From contig OX621244.1 in assembly GCA_951640165.1 (NCBI GenBank), positions 11,984,001 to 12,048,000 of the forward strand: a DNA stretch of 64,000 nt. Reading direction: 5' to 3'. The notes beneath the pieces are model-generated. The model searched no databases. It had not been told where the DNA came from and worked only from the letters and a program-made list of their open reading frames with translations. The position numbers were made by a program, and so were the translations under genes. The DNA comes from Pseudoips prasinana (taxonomy: Eukaryota > Arthropoda > Insecta > Lepidoptera > Nolidae). Below, piece by piece: positions 10,720-21,810 of this stretch (within the stretch, counting starts at the first letter, position 1; each line of letters begins with the position of its first letter).

Positions 10720-11048
10720 ATTGTAAAAAAATAATATTGTGTGCCTTCCCATATTTGGCCAACATGCCTGACAGAATAAATAATTATATTCATAAACTTA
10801 ATATGCATCTACAGTTTCTAGTCAGTCATTACAATGACAAATTTATGTTTTTTGACACAAATAAATTTATAGATAGTAATAGGTTGACCATGAGTACATT
10901 ACATGTCTCAAGAAAGTTTTTACATTTATTTTCTACATTAGTATCTTCAATTATTAACTCAGTCATAAGTAGTATGACGAAGTCACTATTTTTATCATCG
11001 CTTAGTAATGTTACTAAGATTAGTTTAGTTAGTAATTTAAACAATTAA
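10683..11048 (+). pseudogene. LINE ORF1 C-terminal part after frameshift
   Basis: Continues the esterase-like domain in a different frame: DITDSFNKMLELNCKKIIL, CAFPYLANMPDRINNYI, and finally STLHVSRKFLHLFSTLV, which resembles the last (His-containing) SGNH block. One extra A in the A8 run at 10675-10682 (or loss of two) would rejoin it to the upstream part. It ends at TAA 11046-11048, about 20 bp before the open part of ORF2 begins. This is most simply mutational decay. A programmed frameshift on the A-run cannot be ruled out from one copy. Confidence 0.65.
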
Positions 11049-11070
11049 GTAAGACAACAGAGAAGTCTGA

Positions 11071-12765
11071 TCAATTTTATCTCATCAAAATATTAACCGC
11101 TTCTCTGGCAAAATACTAGATGTAGAACTTTTTAGTCAAAAATTTCATATAGATATTCTGTGTTTTACCGAAACTTGGTTGAGGGCACACAAAATGGCTT
11201 TTAATGTTAGTGGCTATAGGGTTGCCAGTTTTTATAATCGGACTTCTGCAGATGGTGGGGGTGTACTGATACTTCTACGGAACCAAATTCAATTTAAAGA
11301 ACGGAAAGATATCTCACAAATGTCTATTGAGCGTGTGTGTGAGGTAGCTTGTGTTGAAACACAATTCTATTACATATTATGTGTTTATCGACCACCATCA
11401 TCTGACTTAAAGCTCTTTGCATCCACAATTGAGGATATTCTTAAGAAATTCAAAAGTAGTAAAAAAATTGTTGTATGCGGTGATTTCAATATAAATATTT
11501 TAACAGTTTCACCTGAATTGAATATGTTTTTGTCTCTATTTCGGTCTTTTAATCTTCAATGTGTATTCTCTGAGCCCACAAGAGTCACACCAACATCAGC
11601 TACCTGCATCGATAACATTATTACAAATTTTGAAGTCGCTGAGAAGTGTTTAGTAAGCGGTGTTCGTTCTGATCATAAATGCCAGATGATCAGACTAAGT
11701 AATGTGATAACTGTAGAAAAGCAAATAATCACTTGTAGGCCACTCACAAAATCTAACTTAGGGAAGTTTAATTCCAACCTAGAGACTAGTTTGTGCCATC
11801 TTTCATCTAACTCAAATAACCCTAACGACATGTACAGTATATTATTTAATTGCATTTGTAACGAATTTAATAAAGTTTGTAAAATAAAAAACATTAAAGT
11901 TGACAATAAAAATATAAAATTTACTAATTGGGCAACTCAAGGCATTAGACGGAGTAGAGATGTCCTATATGAGTTGTATGACAGAAGATCCTATACATCT
12001 GATGTCAATTTTAAAAATTATGTTTGTAACTATTCAAAAATTTTCAAAAAAGTTTGCATCCAAGCTAAATGTTTGTATATAAGCGGAAAAATAAAAAACT
12101 CCGATAATAAGATAAAAACAGCTTGGCAAATAATAAATACTGAAACGGGTAAAAGAAGATTGAGAGACCAAACAGTGGAACTAAATATTAATGAAGAACT
12201 TGTTTCAGACAAACTTACCGTTGCCAACATTTTTGCCGAGTTTTTTACAAATATGCCTCTAGTTACTACTAAGTGCCTCCCGTCGTCACCGGATGTGGCT
12301 GAAACCTTTTTAAAACAATCTATTAAACCAATTGTGCCCAAATTCAGTTTTCGATTTGTTACAAATGCTGATATTTTAAAAGCTTTTAAGAGCATTAAAA
12401 AAAAGGGCACAGAGGATTTATGGGGACTGTCTGTAATGGCCATTGAATCAGTTTTACAAAACATTGCTTCCATCCTTGCAAACATCTTCAATAGCTGTGT
12501 AAGTGATGGCGTCTTTCCAGACCTTATGAAAATCAGTAAGGTAGTACCTGTTTTCAAATCAGATTGTTCAAATAATGCCACAAATTATCGACCCATCTCT
12601 ATACTGCCAGCGTTAAGTAAAATATTTGAAAAGCTCATGCTCAGCCAGATGTTGTCGCACTTTAACATGAATGGGATATTGCATGACAAGCAGTTTGGGT
12701 TTACAAAGGGCCGTTCTACTCAGGATGCGGGATGTACACTAATGAAGTCTATATTGGAGGCTTGA
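11071..12765 (+). CDS. LINE ORF2 part 1: APE-type endonuclease and start of RT
   Basis: Open from a TGA at 11068-11070. The first obvious Met (11191, HKMAFN) is inside EN, so the real start was upstream or the 5' part is decayed. EN motifs in order: SHQNINRFSG, FTETWL (catalytic Glu), CVYRPPSSD, VCGDFNINIL, IDNII and SDHK (terminal catalytic Asp-His). These are the AP-endonuclease residues that nick target DNA. RT begins near codon 440: NYRPISILPALSKIFEKL, then QFGFTKGRSTQDAG. The frame stops at TGA 12763-12765 just before the catalytic palm, where relatives usually have Trp (AWE..), so TGG to TGA is likely. The frame resumes immediately. Confidence 0.85.
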   Translation, partial: SILSHQNINRFSGKILDVELFSQKFHIDILCFTETWLRAHKMAFNVSGYRVASFYNRTSADGGGVLILLRNQIQFKERKDISQMSIERVCEVACVETQFYYILCVYRPPSSDLKLFASTIEDILKKFKSSKKIVVCGDFNINILTVSPELNMFLSLFRSFNLQCVFSEPTRVTPTSATCIDNIITNFEVAEKCLVSGVRSDHKCQMIRLSNVITVEKQIITCRPLTKSNLGKFNSNLETSLCHLSSNSNNPNDMYSILFNCICNEFNKVCKIKNIKVDNKNIKFTNWATQGIRRSRDVLYELYDRRSYTSDVNFKNYVCNYSKIFKKVCIQAKCLYISGKIKNSDNKIKTAWQIINTETGKRRLRDQTVELNINEELVSDKLTVANIFAEFFTNMPLVTTKCLPSSPDVAETFLKQSIKPIVPKFSFRFVTNADILKAFKSIKKKGTEDLWGLSVMAIESVLQNIASILANIFNSCVSDGVFPDLMKISKVVPVFKSDCSNNATNYRPISILPALSKIFEKLMLSQMLSHFNMNGILHDKQFGFTKGRSTQDAGCTLMKSILEA

Positions 12766-15030
12766 GAGGGGTCGCAGGATGCGCTGGGAGTTTTCTGCGA
12801 TCTCTCTAAGGCTTTCGATTGCGTAGACCACCATACGCTCATTGTGAAAATAAAATACTATGGAATTTCTGGCACATCTCTTGATCTTGTAATGTCCTAT
12901 TTATCAGGTCGAGAACAACTGGTTTCAATAGACAGAGTAAATTCAACACGACATTCTGTCAAAATGGGGGTGCCCCAAGGATCGATTTTGGGTCCATTTT
13001 TATTTCTAGTTTATATAAATGATCTCCCATATCTAGTAGAGAAAGTATCAGACATAATTCTATTTGCTGATGATACGTCACTCATATTTAAAGTGAGTAG
13101 GAAAGATAAGGATCTTATAGAACCTAATAAAACTCTCAGCCTCATATCAAATTGGTTTTCGGCAAATAATCTTCTTTTGAATGCAGGAAAGACCAAATGC
13201 ATCAAATTCTCATTGCCGAATGTGACTCATATTAAACCAACGGTTGCACTTAACGAGGAAGTTTTAGATTTAGTTCCTTCGACCGTATTTTTGGGAATAA
13301 CACTGGACTCAAAATTACAATGGGGTCCTCATATTCAAAAATTATCTGCCAAATTAAGTTCAGCTTCATATGCAGTTTGGAAAATCAGACAATTGTCAGA
13401 CGAACCAACTGCTAGACTAGTATATTTTGCTTATTTCCATAGCATTATGTCCTATGGTATTCTGCTGTGGGGCTCAGCAGCTGACATAAGTGCTATTTTC
13501 GTATTACAAAAAAGAGCAGTCCGAGCTATTTATAATCTAGGCAGTCGCGAGTCTCTACGAAGCGTTTTTAAAGAGGTAAATATACTTACTGTTCCATCTG
13601 AATACATATATCAGAATATAATGTTTGTGCGGAAAAATTTAGATAAATATAAAAAACGGAGTGACTTGCACAATGTCAATACAAGAAATAAGGACAAACT
13701 AGCTATACCAGCCTTTAGAGTTAGCAAAACAAAAAAGTCATTCATGGGAAATTGTACTAGGTTTTATAACAAGCTCCCTATTCATATAACTAAACTACCT
13801 GATAATAAGTTTAAGTCACACATTAAACATGAACTTATGGCTAAGGGTTACTACACTACTAAGGATTACATTGACGATGCGGGATGTACACTAATGAAGT
13901 CTATATTGGAGGCTTGAGAGGGGTCGCAGGATGCGCTGGGAGTTTTCTGCGATCTCTCTAAGGCTTTCGATTGCGTAGACCACCATACGCTCATTGTGAA
14001 AATAAAATACTATGGAATTTCTGGCACATCTCTTGATCTTGTAATGTCCTATTTATCAGGTCGAGAACAACTGGTTTCAATAGACAGAGTAAATTCAACA
14101 CGACATTCTGTCAAAATGGGGGTGCCCCAAGGATCGATTTTGGGTCCATTTTTATTTCTAGTTTATATAAATGATCTCCCATATCTAGTAGAGAAAGTAT
14201 CAGACATAATTCTATTTGCTGATGATACGTCACTCATATTTAAAGTGAGTAGGAAAGATAAGGATCTTATAGAACCTAATAAAACTCTCAGCCTCATATC
14301 AAATTGGTTTTCGGCAAATAATCTTCTTTTGAATGCAGGAAAGACCAAATGCATCAAATTCTCATTGCCGAATGTGACTCATATTAAACCAACGGTTGCA
14401 CTTAACGAGGAAGTTTTAGATTTAGTTCCTTCGACCGTATTTTTGGGAATAACACTGGACTCAAAATTACAATGGGGTCCTCATATTCAAAAATTATCTG
14501 CCAAATTAAGTTCAGCTTCATATGCAGTTTGGAAAATCAGACAATTGTCAGACGAACCAACTGCTAGACTAGTATATTTTGCTTATTTCCATAGCATTAT
14601 GTCCTATGGTATTCTGCTGTGGGGCTCAGCAGCTGACATAAGTGCTATTTTCGTATTACAAAAAAGAGCAGTCCGAGCTATTTATAATCTAGGCAGTCGC
14701 GAGTCTCTACGAAGCGTTTTTAAAGAGGTAAATATACTTACTGTTCCATCTGAATACATATATCAGAATATAATGTTTGTGCGGAAAAATTTAGATAAAT
14801 ATAAAAAACGGAGTGACTTGCACAATGTCAATACAAGAAATAAGGACAAACTAGCTATACCAGCCTTTAGAGTTAGCAAAACAAAAAAGTCATTCATGGG
14901 AAATTGTACTAGGTTTTATAACAAGCTCCCTATTCATATAACTAAACTACCTGATAATAAGTTTAAGTCACACATTAAACATGAACTTATGGCTAAGGGT
15001 TACTACACTACTAAGGATTACATTGACGAT
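12724..15030 (+). repeat. Tandem duplication, 2 x 1152 bp
   Basis: Units 12724-13875 and 13876-15027, with GAT at both joints (12724-12726, 13876-13878, 15028-15030), so a 3-bp microhomology marks the breakpoint. The unit is a multiple of 3 and keeps the ORF2 frame. I saw no difference between copies, so the event is very recent or is an assembly artefact. Confidence 0.9.
12766..13917 (+). pseudogene. LINE ORF2 part 2: RT palm and thumb, duplication copy 1
   Basis: Same frame as 11071-12765. Carries VFCDLSKAFDCVDH (first catalytic Asp region), GVPQGSILGPFLFLVYINDL, the catalytic FADDTSLIF, then VFLGITLDSKLQWGPHI and a thumb/C-terminal part ending near TTKDYIDD. The frame then runs into the second duplication unit (AGCTLMKSILEA) and stops at the duplicated TGA 13915-13917. 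It has no own ATG and would need readthrough. A protein with two RT palms in series is not expected to be active. Confidence 0.85.
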
Positions 15031-15066
15031 AAAGACATTTGGCGGTCGGCATCTACCTGCACATAG
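13918..15066 (+). pseudogene. LINE ORF2 part 3: RT palm and thumb, duplication copy 2
   Basis: By eye identical to the preceding RT block through residue ...TTKDYIDD, then ends natively with KDIWRSASTCT and stop TAG (15064-15066). The true C-terminus of ORF2 is therefore in this copy. It has all palm motifs (SKAFDC, GVPQGS, FADD), but no ATG context and a TGA just upstream. Confidence 0.85.
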
Positions 15067-15266
15067 TCCGCTGGAGATCTTATAGCCATATGGACATGAG
15101 TAATCTTTTATGTTACATGAACTATCTGTAATAAAACTATCTATTATTTAAATATTCAACGAATTTCAGAACTGTTGGTTGTGTCTCAAAATGATTAATG
15201 TTACTTTTATTTTGACGTTTTTATTTTCTCTTTCTAATATATTAAACCTAAAATAAATAAATAATC
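15067..15266 (+). other. 3' UTR and (TAAA)n tail of the LINE
   Basis: Between the ORF2 stop and a short AAATAAATAAATAA tail. TATTAAACCTAAAATAAATA gives an AATAAA-like signal merged with the tail. A simple-repeat rather than poly-A end is common in the CR1/Jockey neighbourhood. Confidence 0.65.
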
Positions 15267-15332
15267 AGACAACCGATCGAGCATATATTGTGTTTGCCTG
15301 CTAAATAATTACAGTAAGTGGACCAAATCTCG

Positions 15333-15838
15333 TGTATATGCCCCATTGAGTATGTTTCGCCGGAGCGTCTCAACTGGGCCGTGTTGAAACCGGTAGTAGA
15401 GACACCCGCTGAGTTTGTTTCGCTGGGTCTTCTCAGTTGGGGCGCATTGGATCCGGTGGTAGCATTAAAGCGCGACCGTCGTTATTAACACAAGGTCCGT
15501 CATAATAATATCACCTTAATATAGACAGAACCATTGCCAATATGTATTACAAATATTAGACTTAAACTAGATAATTAGACTTAAACTAGATAATTAAACT
15601 TAAACATAATCTCTTGACAATAACTTGATTCGAGCTAGCTAAATATCATTGCTGTTATAAAATAAATTTTATTAATGTTTTAATACTATCAATACATGTG
15701 TACCTAATATCTATGTTACTAGAAATAATAATGTATACAACTATAATACTACAAACATGTTCTGACTATTTACAAGCGCTTTTTTGAAGTCTACGTGAAT
15801 AAAAACCTTTTTTATTTTATTATTTATTTTATTTTAAT
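15333..15838 (+). repeat. Dispersed repeat U, copy 1 (LINE 3' UTR-like)
   Basis: Contains GAGTTTGTTTCGCTGGGTC, TCAGTTGGGGCGCATTGG, ATCCGGTGGTAGC and CAAGCGCTTTTTTGAAGTC, and ends near GAATAAAAACC plus T/A-rich sequence. Partners lie at 47609-48012 (plus) and 54515-54740 (minus). The first part is internally doubled: a related GAGTATGTTTCGCCGGAGC block precedes it. Only this copy has a 19-bp doublet at 15558-15595. This looks like a truncated LINE 3' end; the parent element is not in the window. Confidence 0.7.
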
Positions 15839-15839
15839 T

Positions 15840-16545
15840 AAAATAAATAAAAGCAGGTAGCAGCGGGGAGAAGTAGGTGTAATATAAAATCGTTATCGAT
15901 ATAGGATTATCACTTCATCTATTCGATACGACTTAGTATCGAGAACGTAGTGACAACGGCTAGTACGAATAACTACCACAGATGGGCAAAATTTATCGGA
16001 AAAGATTTGTGGCCCGCGCCGATGCTGCAATTTGACTATCGGAAAATATATTTATGACGTCCACGGCACTTTGTTGGGCTTAATGGTGGTTTGTGAACGT
16101 TGTTTTTTTTTATTTGGATGTGTTGACTGCGGAGTATTGATTTGTTTGGGCTTTTTGGCGGCGCTGCCGGTATTTTTTAGCATTTGTTTCTTTTTTAATT
16201 TCTGGACGGCAGATTTAGAATTTTAGGCTTCCATAATTTATCGATAAATTATGATCTTTGTATGACAAACTCAAGCAGTCAATTGATTGTAGGAAGTTAT
16301 TAAATATCTGCGATTAATATAACGTCATTGAAAATTTGAATTCGAACATTACACGTAAGTATGTTAATAATAGGTTTAAAGAGCATTTATTCTCAAAAGA
16401 ACAATTACAGTTCACTTATATGAGAATTGCAAAGATTTACAAAAGCGTGTCGTCTAAGGTACTTAAACTTTCATATTTTAAAACACTGTTAATTAATACG
16501 GCGAGTCACAGTTGGCCATGGTAGCTCATGAAAATGTCTGTATAT
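15840..16545. other. No gene recognised
   Basis: Includes an inverted pair (TCGATAC/GTATCGA, 15919-15941) and a T-rich 64-codon open stretch (16032-16226) without a domain. Confidence 0.4.
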
Positions 16546-16547
16546 GC

Positions 16548-16672
16548 GCTACCACCTGGGTCCTGAGTCTGGGTGTAATTATCTACATAAGTATTGTATT
16601 TACAAAAAAGAAATGTATATCAGTTATCTGGTTTCCATAGTACAAGCTCTGCTTAGTTTGGAAGCAGGTAAA
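16548..16672 (+). mobile_element. SINE S1 3' part
   Basis: CCTGAGTCTGGGTGTAATTA, then AGTTATCTGGTTTCCATAG and ACAAGCTCTGCTTAGTTTGG. The head is lost or scrambled; only remnants (GTTGGCCATGG, ATGTCTG) precede it. Confidence 0.75.
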
Positions 16673-17884
16673 AAATTTAAAAATAAAGTGCCTCTCCAAT
16701 CATCATCATATTCTGATGGATGATCAAAAATAACTATCAGCAAAGACTTTTATTTTATTAATAGAAATATAGATCAGGTTGTTGGTAATTTGGATATTGA
16801 TAAAATACCAAATATATAGCTGTTAGAAATAAAATTAAAACATATACCTCAGGTTTATTCGTCTCCATAAGAATAGCTAAATATATATATGTATATATGT
16901 ATGTTGACATAGGTAAGTTTATGAACGAAAATATGATAAGTTTTTTTTTTATATTGCATGCATATTATAACTCAAATATAATTAAATTATTCGAGAAACC
17001 ACAGCCTATAAGATAAATTAAAGTAAAATCCAAAACTTCTGACGGACTGACCTAAGAACGACTCTATGGCTTTTATGGATTTTAACACATAGCTTCAAAA
17101 CACTGTCGCAAGCTAGAAAGTAAATTTTACTAAGCTTGTTTTCTTTAGGCGCTAATATACGCTTACATGCATTGCGATGATAGAAAACTCTTATTGACCA
17201 CCAAATACATAAAATTTTCATTTAGTTCCAACTTTACCTTTTTATGTCATTGGATTTTGATCCATGTGTAATAGTAATATGGTTGTTATTTCAATAATAT
17301 AAACACTTTTATTTGTGTTTATCGTTAGCAGATGCTGTATCAACCTGTTCATTAAGAACAACTTTTAAAATAGGTACAAGTTTTGCGATAATTGCACAAC
17401 AGGGCGCGCGACAGAAGTCGGTAAAAACTTAAAAAGTGATACAAAAATGTCGCACGTCTCGATATAGAACTTGATCATTGTGCAGCAAAATAAACTTATG
17501 AAGGACAGGTCTTTTGCGTGGTATTCCGATAGTTTTATAACAGAGAATAGGGTAGCGTTGATCGCTAGTAGAATAAGATGACATAGGAAATATTATGTGG
17601 AAAAATTATGTGGTGTGTGTCGTATTACTTTGAAGTAAGATAATAACTGGCCCAATTTAGGCACAGTGGCTAACTTCAATAGACATTATTCAACTAAGCA
17701 GGAAATGTTAGAGTACTCAAGAGCATGTGCGGAGCCAGGTCTTAATTTAACACCTCTAACTTCTATATACTAAACTGCTGCAGAATGCCTTTCTGGTGAC
17801 CACAGCCAGGATTTAAACACGGAATCTCATTTTATGCAGTTTTATATGCTGAGGCCACCAAGTGGAGTATGGAAGTTTAATAGC
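16673..17884. other. AT-rich sequence, no gene seen
   Basis: No convincing coding frame or repeat family. Confidence 0.45.
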
Positions 17885-17975
17885 ATCATCATCATCATAT
17901 ACGCCGTAGGAAGTCCACTGCTGCAAAGCACACCTCAAAAGATCTCCACAATTGCCGTTCTATCTAACGCAAACA
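17885..17975 (-). mobile_element. RTE LINE 3' end, diverged
   Basis: (CATCAT)n, then a degraded GCCG..GAAGTCCACTGCTG and AAAAGATCTCCACAATTGCC: the complement of the RTE 3' terminus. Short and 5'-truncated. Confidence 0.7.
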
Positions 17976-19297
17976 TTCATAACGCCTAGCAGTAGACGCA
18001 TATGATGAGTAACTTTGACATGTTATCAATCCGTATATTAAAATTGACATTAAATGCATCATCGCATACACTGTGTTGGCCGACGTATGTACGTCGTGGT
18101 ATCCTTACGCAAAATTGGCATTAAGTCACTGCTGTCTCCCCGCCACTGCGTGCGCTCATTGGTCAAATCAAATACCTCGCGCACGCGCGCTTTTTCGGTT
18201 TCCTGTTACACGTTACCGCCCCTTTTCCAAAACCACTCAAGCAAAAAATATCCAGGAACCGAGAGGAAAAATATGTTACACATCAAAAATGTAACTTTTG
18301 TTGATTAAAGCGTTCCAATTTTTCGGCGTAAAAGACTTACCTACCTATAAAATACTATGACACACCCAAGCTAAGTCGTTTATTTTGCCAAATAAAGGCC
18401 AGTCAAAACATTAAAAAGGCATATGTTTCTTGCTAATAAATATAAGCGATAAACATACGGCGAATAAATTCTGCCTTTATCAATGGTTTTACAGATAAAC
18501 GTAAAGTTGAACATCAAAATAAATTAAATTAAATTTGCATTTAATATACTCGTAGGTTGTATTAATTATTATAATTTTCAGGATATTGGAATAGTAAGTA
18601 AAGAGGATTCATTTAAATGATGGCAATCAGGAGTAAGCTGGATCATCCGCTTATGAATTATATATAATGTTATGATACGTGATACGAAACCTATAGTTAA
18701 TTAATAGAATTATTCGTTTTATTATGTCTGTGTGTCATTATTGTAATTAGAGACTATTAATACGACACTGCAGTATATTCATTTAAAATTTATGTAGAAT
18801 ATATCAACGTGAACAATTCAAAAATATTTATTATTATTATTATGTTGTAAGAGCTAGAATCAATGAATTATGAACATGCGTTATGCCCTATTATGGATTA
18901 AATATAAAGTAATTGTTATAGCTTTAGAAAAACGGTTTGTTTTATCTTGTGTCTCATTGCTTCTCCGGATTAAAAAGGCGAGCGAAAATTAAGCCATCAT
19001 TTAAGACTTCAAACTAAGAAACCCGCGCCACCGAGCACCCCGTTTGTTTGAATCCTCACCTCCTCGCAGTTACTGGTGTGAAGATGAATGAGAGATCGTA
19101 GTAAACAAATCTGGTGTCACAAAACCCAAAAAAAAACAGTCGGGAATAACCTTTTTTCTAGTTATAAGATTACTGACAATAAAATTAAATAAGTTCAGTT
19201 TTGGAAGAATAAATAGGATAGTATGAAATCTCGATTTACTATTGTTTTCTTTTTAAAACGTATACGCCGATGACGAGACAAACTCAGTAGTAACCAA
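17976..19297. other. AT-rich sequence, no gene seen
   Basis: Two overlapping open stretches at 18054-18308 have no domain. 18130-18200 is locally GC-rich (CTCGCGCACGCGCGC). Nothing can be called. Confidence 0.4.
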
Positions 19298-19407
19298 TAA
19301 AAAGAATTTTCGGTGTCAAGAATGCTTCACTCAACTACAAGTAATATAGCAACAAAAAGATTTTTCGGTGTCAAGAATGCTTCACTCAACTACAAGTAAC
19401 ATAGCAA
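19298..19407 (+). repeat. Tandem duplication, 2 x 55 bp
   Basis: AAAAAGA.TTTTCGGTGTC, AAGAATGCTTCACTCAACT and ACAAGTAA.ATAGCAA occur twice in direct orientation with a 55-bp period and only a few differences. Confidence 0.9.
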
Positions 19408-19914
19408 GTACCATCGGCCATAAGCTGCCATCAAGGACATTACATACGACAAAACAATGTAGCTACTATAACTTTATTCAACCACTTGTCTAGACCTCTA
19501 AATTACCAACTACAAGTTACAATTTAAACTTAAATCTTCACTTTTAAAAGGCTCTAGCTACACTGGTGTGCATTGCAATTATTATTATTCTGTCATATAA
19601 ACCACCGAGCTGTGACGTCATTTTGCTAAATTACTCGTAGCTGTCAATTAAGTCGCGTAGTTACATTTAAAATAGTAGTTAAATGTCATTGGGAGTCGTT
19701 TTTATGGGTTGCAGGGAAAGAAAAAGCCCTCAACAATAAACTGGATAAAAAAGATTTAATCTACTTGTCCTAGGGACATGTATTGTTAAGTATTTCTGTA
19801 CGACATATTCTTGAGAACCAAGGATTCAACTAATGGTTATATTAATCACTAATCAAATCGGTAACATAATTTTATTGTTTTATTTTATCACCATGTCAGT
19901 CTAATGAGGTGTAC

Positions 19915-20110
19915 TGCTAGACAAAAGCCTCCCCAAAAGATTTTCAACATTGGAGTCGTGTCCATAATTTGGAGCGATATGCCATAATCGCCGCACTTGG
20001 CAGATGGGTTGGTGATCGCAGTATGATGGCCATATTACACAGAGACGCCTGATGTCCGTTCTCTGAGAGGTATTCCCTTGAATTGACTTCTACACCTCCT
20101 ACGGGATGAA
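19915..20110 (-). mobile_element. Family R repeat (RTE-tailed, SINE-like), minus copy
   Basis: The minus strand reads CCTACGGGATG-type head sequence reversed, then CGATCACCAACCCATCTGCC, AAGTGCGGCGATTATGGC, and at its 3' end GGGGAGGCTTTTGTCTAGCAG, which matches the RTE LINE terminus. Compare 43270-43497 and 25915-26115. Confidence 0.6.
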
Positions 20111-20465
20111 ATGGGGTAGCGATAATCTATGGAGTCAGCTACACAGCCAATAATAAATATATTTAAAAATCTAAATATCGACCATGGGAATTTAATCTTA
20201 TTCTCTATATCTCGACTTTTCTAAATATATTATAAAACTATTGATTGTAGAGGTACAACGAACAATAAATGTATTGGTATAAAAAGTACTAGATTTCCCT
20301 TAAGATATTAAATTTTAAAAGTAAACCATATTGTTTCTGCTCCTACTAGACTCGTGGCCATGGATAGGTTCCTTAGCGCTAGGAGTAAAATCTCTGTCTG
20401 ACTGTGAGGCAGAGATTTCCAGTACCTATAATAGTAGAGATGTATTGCTCATGTGTATATGGATG

Positions 20466-20550
20466 CAAGGCAGCACACGGGCACTGAGTGTCCCGGGTTC
20501 GATTCCCACGTAGGACAACTATTTGAGTAGCCCATAAGTTATTGTTATAT
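20466..20550 (+). mobile_element. SINE S3 fragment
   Basis: CACGGGCACTGAGTGTCCC, GGGTTCGATTCCC (B box) and GGACAACTATTTGAGTAGCCC match part of 62355-62580. Head and tail are incomplete. Confidence 0.6.
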
Positions 20551-21550
20551 GCTGAGTTTTTATAGCAAAACTAAGACTTTTTTCCTATAAATTCAATTTA
20601 AACGTAAGTTGAAAATGTTGTTAAACAACAGATGCAACTGTTCAGTATTCTCCTTACACCTGTCAACTAGATTGATTAAGCAAGCTTGAACGTCTACGTC
20701 ATTAAAATAACAACTTTGAAAGCTTTTTTATGACTTACTTAAGAGTACTACCTAGTTATTTTAAATGCTTTTAAAACAGGGGATGACAATGGAATGTGAT
20801 GAACAAGATGGCGCCTGTAATGAAGAATTAGTTTTTGCTATTTAAGAGCTCTTTTACAAAGGATGAACTTATTTCTAAATTAAAGTTAAATAAACCAGTT
20901 AATGGATCTTTTCAAATGATCCATAATTTGTTGAACTCTATTGTGCTGGAACATCTAATATCTTTTTCGAAAGAATTCTAAATAAAATTAAACCAATTAA
21001 ATACATTTATATTAATTAACATTAACACCAAAAGAAATGATGTAACATAATGGCATTAGTATAACAATACTGTCAACAAGTAATAAAACGTTTACACAAT
21101 GCAAATACACATATAAAGCATTATATTAGCATATGGAAAAGGTGGTGAAATTATAATTGCTTTATGGCAGATATTCGAAATGGTCGATCTTTCTCTCAAG
21201 GTTTTGTTTAAGAACTTAACGTTTAACATCATGACGTTGTTCTCTATTGCTATAATAAATACGCCTGCAATGCCATAGAACCTGATGCTTACTGACTTAA
21301 CCAGTTATCATTGATGAAGCAGGTGTTGGAGTAAAAATAGATCATAAAACGTGATCGTAATTGTCAGGGTGTGAGCATTCACAAGTTCTTATTAAACATC
21401 CTATTTCTCATTATAAAACTACTAGAATTGCTATGAAGTAGTGGCAACAAGGTACCATCGAATCGTCGCTCCATCATATCCCGAGGGGATATTTTTTTAT
21501 AAAGGCAAAGCCGCACTAGGGTAATGAATCGGTCTATCTCGGGGTCCCTT
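20551..21550. other. No gene recognised
   Basis: ACCAGTTATCATTGA near 21300 recurs near 24220 with related neighbours (GATCATAA), hinting at one more low-copy repeat. Otherwise nothing was seen. Confidence 0.4.
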
Positions 21551-21551
21551 A

Positions 21552-21736
21552 TCACACTAATATTATAAAGGCGTTTGTGAGTGTGTTACTGTGTGAGTAT
21601 GTATGTTTGTTACTTCTTCAAGTCTAAACGGCTGGAGCGATTTAAAAAATGGTATGGAGTTAGCTGACACCCTGGATTAACACATAGGCTACAATTTAAA
21701 AAGTTTAACGCGGGTAAAACCGCGGGGCATAGCTAG
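21552..21736 (+). mobile_element. Intact 185-bp non-autonomous Helitron
   Basis: Starts with TC (TCACACTAATATTATAAAGG) after an A. It ends GTTTAACGCGGGTAAAACC, GCGGGGCATAGCTAG before a T: a hairpin (CGCGG...CCGCG) about 10 bp before a terminal CTAG. This is the standard Helitron layout, inserted in an AT dinucleotide without a TSD. The element is non-coding. Confidence 0.92.
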
Positions 21737-21810
21737 TAAATATATAAACGACAAAATAAAGGATACTGAGACTCAGAACAACTACTTATGGGTCACAAAA
21801 ATAGTTGACC

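Larger units (their letters stand above)
9643..15266 (+). mobile_element. CR1/Jockey-group non-LTR retrotransposon with internal tandem duplication
   Basis: ORF1 (9643-11048, frameshifted), ORF2 encoding EN-RT (11071-15066, with a TGA and an in-frame 1152-bp duplication), a ~185-bp 3' UTR, and an end in CCTAAAATAAATAAATAA at about 15249-15265. Removing the duplicated unit gives an ORF2 of about 948 codons, normal for this group. The 5' end and TSD were not found, so the left limit given is the ORF1 ATG. Clade placement is from motif style only. An esterase-like ORF1 with coiled coils is known in CR1-like elements. Confidence 0.85.

Noticed and set aside
10829..11044. Minus-strand 71-codon open frame
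   Set aside because: Antisense to the ORF1 C-terminal part, which has esterase-like block patterns in the plus frame.
12763..12765. TGA as a programmed readthrough or recoding site in LINE ORF2
   Set aside because: No supporting signal is visible. Relatives typically have Trp here, so TGG to TGA decay is simpler. The second TGA is only its duplicate.
16032..16226. 64-codon hydrophobic open frame
   Set aside because: T-rich low-complexity translation without a start context, domain or second copy.
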